Shown here in pieces: positions 22,990 to 25,855 of a DNA stretch of 25,855 bases; the stretch's first letter is position 1; every line of letters begins with the position of its first letter. The notes beneath the pieces are model-generated. The model worked only from the letters and a program-made list of their open reading frames with translations. It was not told where the DNA came from and made no database searches. The stretch is from CAZBWS01 sp964495705 (lineage in GTDB: Bacteria; Pseudomonadota; Gammaproteobacteria; HTCC5015): NCBI GenBank assembly GCA_964495705.1, contig CAZBWS010000034.1, positions 1-25,855 of the forward strand, given 5' to 3'. Position numbers and translations under genes: made by a program.

Positions 22990-24345
22990 ATGTTATTACT
23001 CATTAAAAAATTGACAATAATGATATTAATAATATTTGTCTGTGGCTGTGCTCATATGACCGCCCCCCAATCTGAAATAGACTTTGTCGACAACTATCAG
23101 GAGCGAATGCAAGAGCTCTCCTCTGAGGCCATCATACAAAAAAACATAGAGCCTACAGCTGAGGCTAAGCAATGGCCTTTTAAGTGTATCAACACAGTTA
23201 ACTCTATGTCGTTAAAGGGCTCACCAACTATCACAACTTCGTTTATCGAAGCCGATTTAAGAGAGGTTTTACTAGAACTCAGCATTATGACATCTATCCC
23301 AATTGTATTTGACGATAGCGTTGAAGGCTTAGTGAGCATTGATGTAACAGGCTACAAACTGCGCGACACCCTTAGCTTAATTTTATCTCCGGGTGGCTTC
23401 ACCTACCGCATTATGGAAAACTATATTCTTATTGGCAGTCCACAGCCTGACTCGCCTTCTTTTCCTAAAATGTCTATGACTTGCACTTATCAAACACGTC
23501 ATCAATCGACCCTTGATATCATCTCTAGCATGGCACCTTACTATCGCCAATATGTACAAACCTCAGAGTCATCACAGAGGATGACTCTGACTGCGCCTCC
23601 TAGCATTATAAAAAATCTTCAGTCGCATATATTGAGAATAGATACAGCACCGGCCCAAGTAAAATTAGAACTAAGCATTATAGAAGTCAGTGCAAATGCT
23701 ATGAGTATTCTAGGCGTAAGTTGGGGCGGCTTCAGAAGAAACAGTGATACACAGAACCTAGACCCAACCGGCAGCCTCGACTGGAGGTCCGACACTAACC
23801 CAGACCAAATTGCACGGGGGCTAATGCTTGGCCAGAGCGCTACCCGAACGCTGAGAAATTCAATACATGCTCTGCGCCAAAATGGTCAGGCTGAAATAAA
23901 AGCCACGCCTAGTATTGTTACTTTATCAGGTAAAGAAGCTAACTTTTCATCAACGCAAACCGTCTGGCTACCCTACCAAGTAGAAAATGGTAACGGCAGA
24001 AGCAAAGAGCTTACCTACGGCATCGATATGAAAATAATTCCCTACATAGCAGACAACAACAATGTAAAGCTCACCATTGTAAATGCCTCTGTATCGGACT
24101 ATTCCATCGATAAAGCAGGTGTACCCAATATCACATCTCACTCAGTCACCAATACAGTCAACGTAAAAAATGGAAACTACCTTGTTCTAGGTGGCTTGCT
24201 ACAAGAAAAAAGTACAAAAACTAATCAGGGCATACCGATGCTTGGCAAGATCCCCGGCCTTGGATGGATGTTTGGCGGCAAGCAAAGTACTCAGGAAAAA
24301 AGAGAAGTACTGATACTCATTAGGCCTGTTATAGAGAGAAGCTAG
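22990..24345 (+). CDS. lipoprotein secretin (outer-membrane channel, MshL/PilQ-like)
   Basis: This 451-residue protein has a lipoprotein signal peptide (lipidation at Cys20 in FVCGCAHM), then an STN/secretin N0-like domain (about 80-140, FIEADLREVLLELSIMTSIP...VSIDVTGYKLRDTLSLIL), an N1-like segment (about 155-215) and the secretin C-domain (about 215-451). The C-domain has VKLELSIIEV, an ATPSIVTLSGKEANF segment and the signature GIPMLGKIPGLGWMFGG near the C-terminus. Secretins are multimeric outer-membrane gates for type II/III secretion, type IV pili and filamentous phage. The N-terminal part is short, nearest in style to MshL. No pseudopilin, ATPase or platform protein is encoded beside it, so the energy source and partners are unknown. 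The stop is 2 nt before the next ATG. Confidence 0.9.
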   Translation: MLLLIKKLTIMILIIFVCGCAHMTAPQSEIDFVDNYQERMQELSSEAIIQKNIEPTAEAKQWPFKCINTVNSMSLKGSPTITTSFIEADLREVLLELSIMTSIPIVFDDSVEGLVSIDVTGYKLRDTLSLILSPGGFTYRIMENYILIGSPQPDSPSFPKMSMTCTYQTRHQSTLDIISSMAPYYRQYVQTSESSQRMTLTAPPSIIKNLQSHILRIDTAPAQVKLELSIIEVSANAMSILGVSWGGFRRNSDTQNLDPTGSLDWRSDTNPDQIARGLMLGQSATRTLRNSIHALRQNGQAEIKATPSIVTLSGKEANFSSTQTVWLPYQVENGNGRSKELTYGIDMKIIPYIADNNNVKLTIVNASVSDYSIDKAGVPNITSHSVTNTVNVKNGNYLVLGGLLQEKSTKTNQGIPMLGKIPGLGWMFGGKQSTQEKREVLILIRPVIERS

Positions 24346-24347
24346 CG

Positions 24348-25667
24348 ATGAAAAAAAAATTACTCATATCATTAATTATATTTATTATTTCTACCTGGCT
24401 AACAAGCCCCGCCCGGTCAAACACCCGGGGCAGTATAAGTACATCTGCCTTAGATGATGATGCTATTGTTTGTATGAACATTGGTATATCAGCTGAACTT
24501 ACTGGCCTAGATAATATTCAACTCACCACGAGCGATGTAAACGGTAGCGCAGGAGCGCTATTTACTGGCAGTGATGAGTTCAACCTTCTCTCCAATGCTG
24601 CAGTCAGCGTACTTGTATCAGGTAATGCTCTCAGTAATGGCCCGCACCAAATACTCACTGATTTCAGTATTGACGGCAGCCTATTTCAGATAGACACACC
24701 CGTAGGCTTAACTCATGACCAGAGCCACCAACTGGAAATTAAAGCAGTGCTGGGGAACATATCCTCACAACTCGCTGGGCACTACCAAACCGAGGTAACA
24801 CTCACAGTCATCCCCCTTTACGGAGCCGCTGGAGGTTGTGGCCAGAGACGCTTTGAATACCCTTCAAAGACAACATGGGCAACCCTAGCCTACGAGGATC
24901 TATACCCCTACCCTGGAGACGCAGATTACAACGACATGGTCGTCAACTTCAAAATAGAAGAAATTTATAACGCATCTCAACAGCTAGAAAATATAAACCT
25001 TCAATTTGTACCCATAGCCAGAGGAGCAGGATACAACCATTCTTTAAAGCTAGACCTTGACGGTGTCATAGAAAAAAGTCGCAATATTAACTACCAAAGC
25101 GATGCCCCATTTTCGGGAGATGCTGAAGTAAAAGTTACTTATACGAACTTAATCAACGGCAATAATACCATTAAGTATTATAACGAATCCGACGATATTG
25201 TTTTATTCTCGAATACCCGCAACGCTATAGGCGGCTTTGCAAATGTCTTTAATAACGGGGAAGTTTATGCACCCAAGACCATGACAACAGTATCTATTAG
25301 CCTGAGCGACCCTGATCAAAACCCTTATGTGGAAAATAACAGTCCCTTTTACTTCAACTACAGACCCTACCTGCATGTAAACAATACAGGCAAAGACATT
25401 GATTTATACCAAGTCAATCCAACAGACGGAATGATCGACAATAAAGGCTACCCATTTGGCTTATTAGTACCTGATACTTGGTCGTGGCCAACAGAACGAT
25501 CTAATATTGATCAAGTTTATCCATATTTTTCTGAATACCGTGCCTGGCTTTCAGGCGAGACGACAGAGCTAAGTACTCAAGCTCAATACTGGTACAACTA
25601 TATTGCTCCTGGCTATGAGGACAATGTCTTTGACAGATCAACAATAGATGAAAGTAGGTGGGAATAG
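24348..25667 (+). CDS. secreted two-domain protein: subunit-like domain plus LruC domain
   Basis: This 439-residue protein has a signal peptide (about 1-24). Residues 51-157 align along their whole length with residues 43-149 of the small subunit encoded first in the operon; shared patterns include L-T-T-x-D, GSAGA, TGSD-x-FNL, SNG and LG-x-IS-x-Q-x-AG-x-Y. Residues about 165-430 form an LruC-type domain (TIGR04456/DUF4842 region), with the WATLAYEDLYPYPGDADYNDM signature split around a DADYND acidic loop (Asp191-Asp196) that probably binds calcium. Two cysteines (42, 164) frame the first domain and could form a disulfide. The architecture suggests a minor, tip-located or anchoring component that co-assembles with the subunit through its first domain and binds a target with its second. 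The role is inferred; the domains are clearly visible. Confidence 0.83.
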   Translation: MKKKLLISLIIFIISTWLTSPARSNTRGSISTSALDDDAIVCMNIGISAELTGLDNIQLTTSDVNGSAGALFTGSDEFNLLSNAAVSVLVSGNALSNGPHQILTDFSIDGSLFQIDTPVGLTHDQSHQLEIKAVLGNISSQLAGHYQTEVTLTVIPLYGAAGGCGQRRFEYPSKTTWATLAYEDLYPYPGDADYNDMVVNFKIEEIYNASQQLENINLQFVPIARGAGYNHSLKLDLDGVIEKSRNINYQSDAPFSGDAEVKVTYTNLINGNNTIKYYNESDDIVLFSNTRNAIGGFANVFNNGEVYAPKTMTTVSISLSDPDQNPYVENNSPFYFNYRPYLHVNNTGKDIDLYQVNPTDGMIDNKGYPFGLLVPDTWSWPTERSNIDQVYPYFSEYRAWLSGETTELSTQAQYWYNYIAPGYEDNVFDRSTIDESRWE

Positions 25668-25725
25668 ATATGTATGTAATAGTATATAATTCATATTCTT
25701 TCTTACTCGAAAAAACTTGCTAAGC

Positions 25726-25855
25726 ATGAAAAAAACTCTCGATTTACTCACTTTAAGTATAAGTGATGAAAAGCTCCAAACCCAAGAAAAAAACGAAATT
25801 GAGCAAGCTATCCTCGCCGCTAATTTAGACGAAGAAGACCTAAGCCAGTTACGCA
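25726..25855 (+). CDS. unidentified protein, N-terminal 43 codons (cut by window edge)
   Basis: An open frame runs from the ATG at 25726 to the window end without a stop, starting MKKTLDLLTLSISDEKLQTQ and continuing charged and Glu/Asp-rich, with no signal peptide. It starts 58 bp after the LruC gene. The short A/T-rich gap holds TATAAT-like sequence at about 25684-25689 but no clear Shine-Dalgarno. It resembles the frameshifted remnant at 18089. I do not recognise the family from this fragment; amphipathic helix formation is likely. Confidence 0.5.
   Translation, partial: MKKTLDLLTLSISDEKLQTQEKNEIEQAILAANLDEEDLSQLR

Overview
The window looks like a draft-assembly contig from a marine-type gammaproteobacterium, probably related to the Cellvibrionales/Pseudomonas side of the class. 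The evidence is gene order: leuC-leuD-leuB-asd-fimV-truA-trpF-accD-folC-dedD/SPOR-cvpA-purF is the order I recall from Pseudomonas, here with trpB-trpA inserted between trpF and accD. Base composition is moderate, and the right end is more A/T-rich. Three runs of exactly 100 N (in folC, trpA and leuC) are assembly gaps of unknown true size.

Left and centre (1-16181, all minus strand) form a conserved housekeeping block. It covers leucine biosynthesis (leuCDB), aspartate-semialdehyde dehydrogenase (asd), the polar hub protein FimV, tRNA pseudouridine synthase (truA), tryptophan biosynthesis (trpF, trpB, trpA), acetyl-CoA carboxylase beta (accD), folylpolyglutamate synthase (folC), a SPOR-domain protein (dedD), cvpA and purF. 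It ends in an L,D-transpeptidase-like gene overlapping the start of a lipoprotein gene cut by the window edge. A LysR regulator (16317-17186) diverges from leuC and is the last gene of this block.

From about 17200 the character changes. There is an A/T-rich LprI-like secreted protein, then a 440-bp repeat-rich stretch holding several hairpins and a frameshifted 5' gene remnant. An accessory module occupies 18320-25667. Its sensing half is a soluble histidine kinase and an H-NOX haem nitric-oxide sensor (minus strand), diverging across 40 bp from a sigma-54-type response regulator (REC-AAA+-Fis HTH with an intact GAFTGA motif). Immediately downstream of the regulator is a symmetrical array of GTAAC/GTTAC half-sites, then a GG-N10-GC sigma-54 promoter. 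That promoter leads into a four-gene operon: a small secreted beta-rich subunit, a periplasmic chaperone-like protein, a lipoprotein secretin, and a secreted protein joining a subunit-like domain to an LruC domain.

The simplest reading is that nitric oxide, sensed by H-NOX, controls the kinase, which controls the sigma-54 activator, which switches on assembly of a surface fibre or secreted matrix. Export would use a chaperone plus a secretin, with no usher, pseudopilin or ATPase gene in view. I do not recognise this combination as a described system, and it is the main point of interest. The window closes with the first 43 codons of an unidentified gene whose 5' end resembles the frameshifted remnant at 18089, so related sequences bracket the module.
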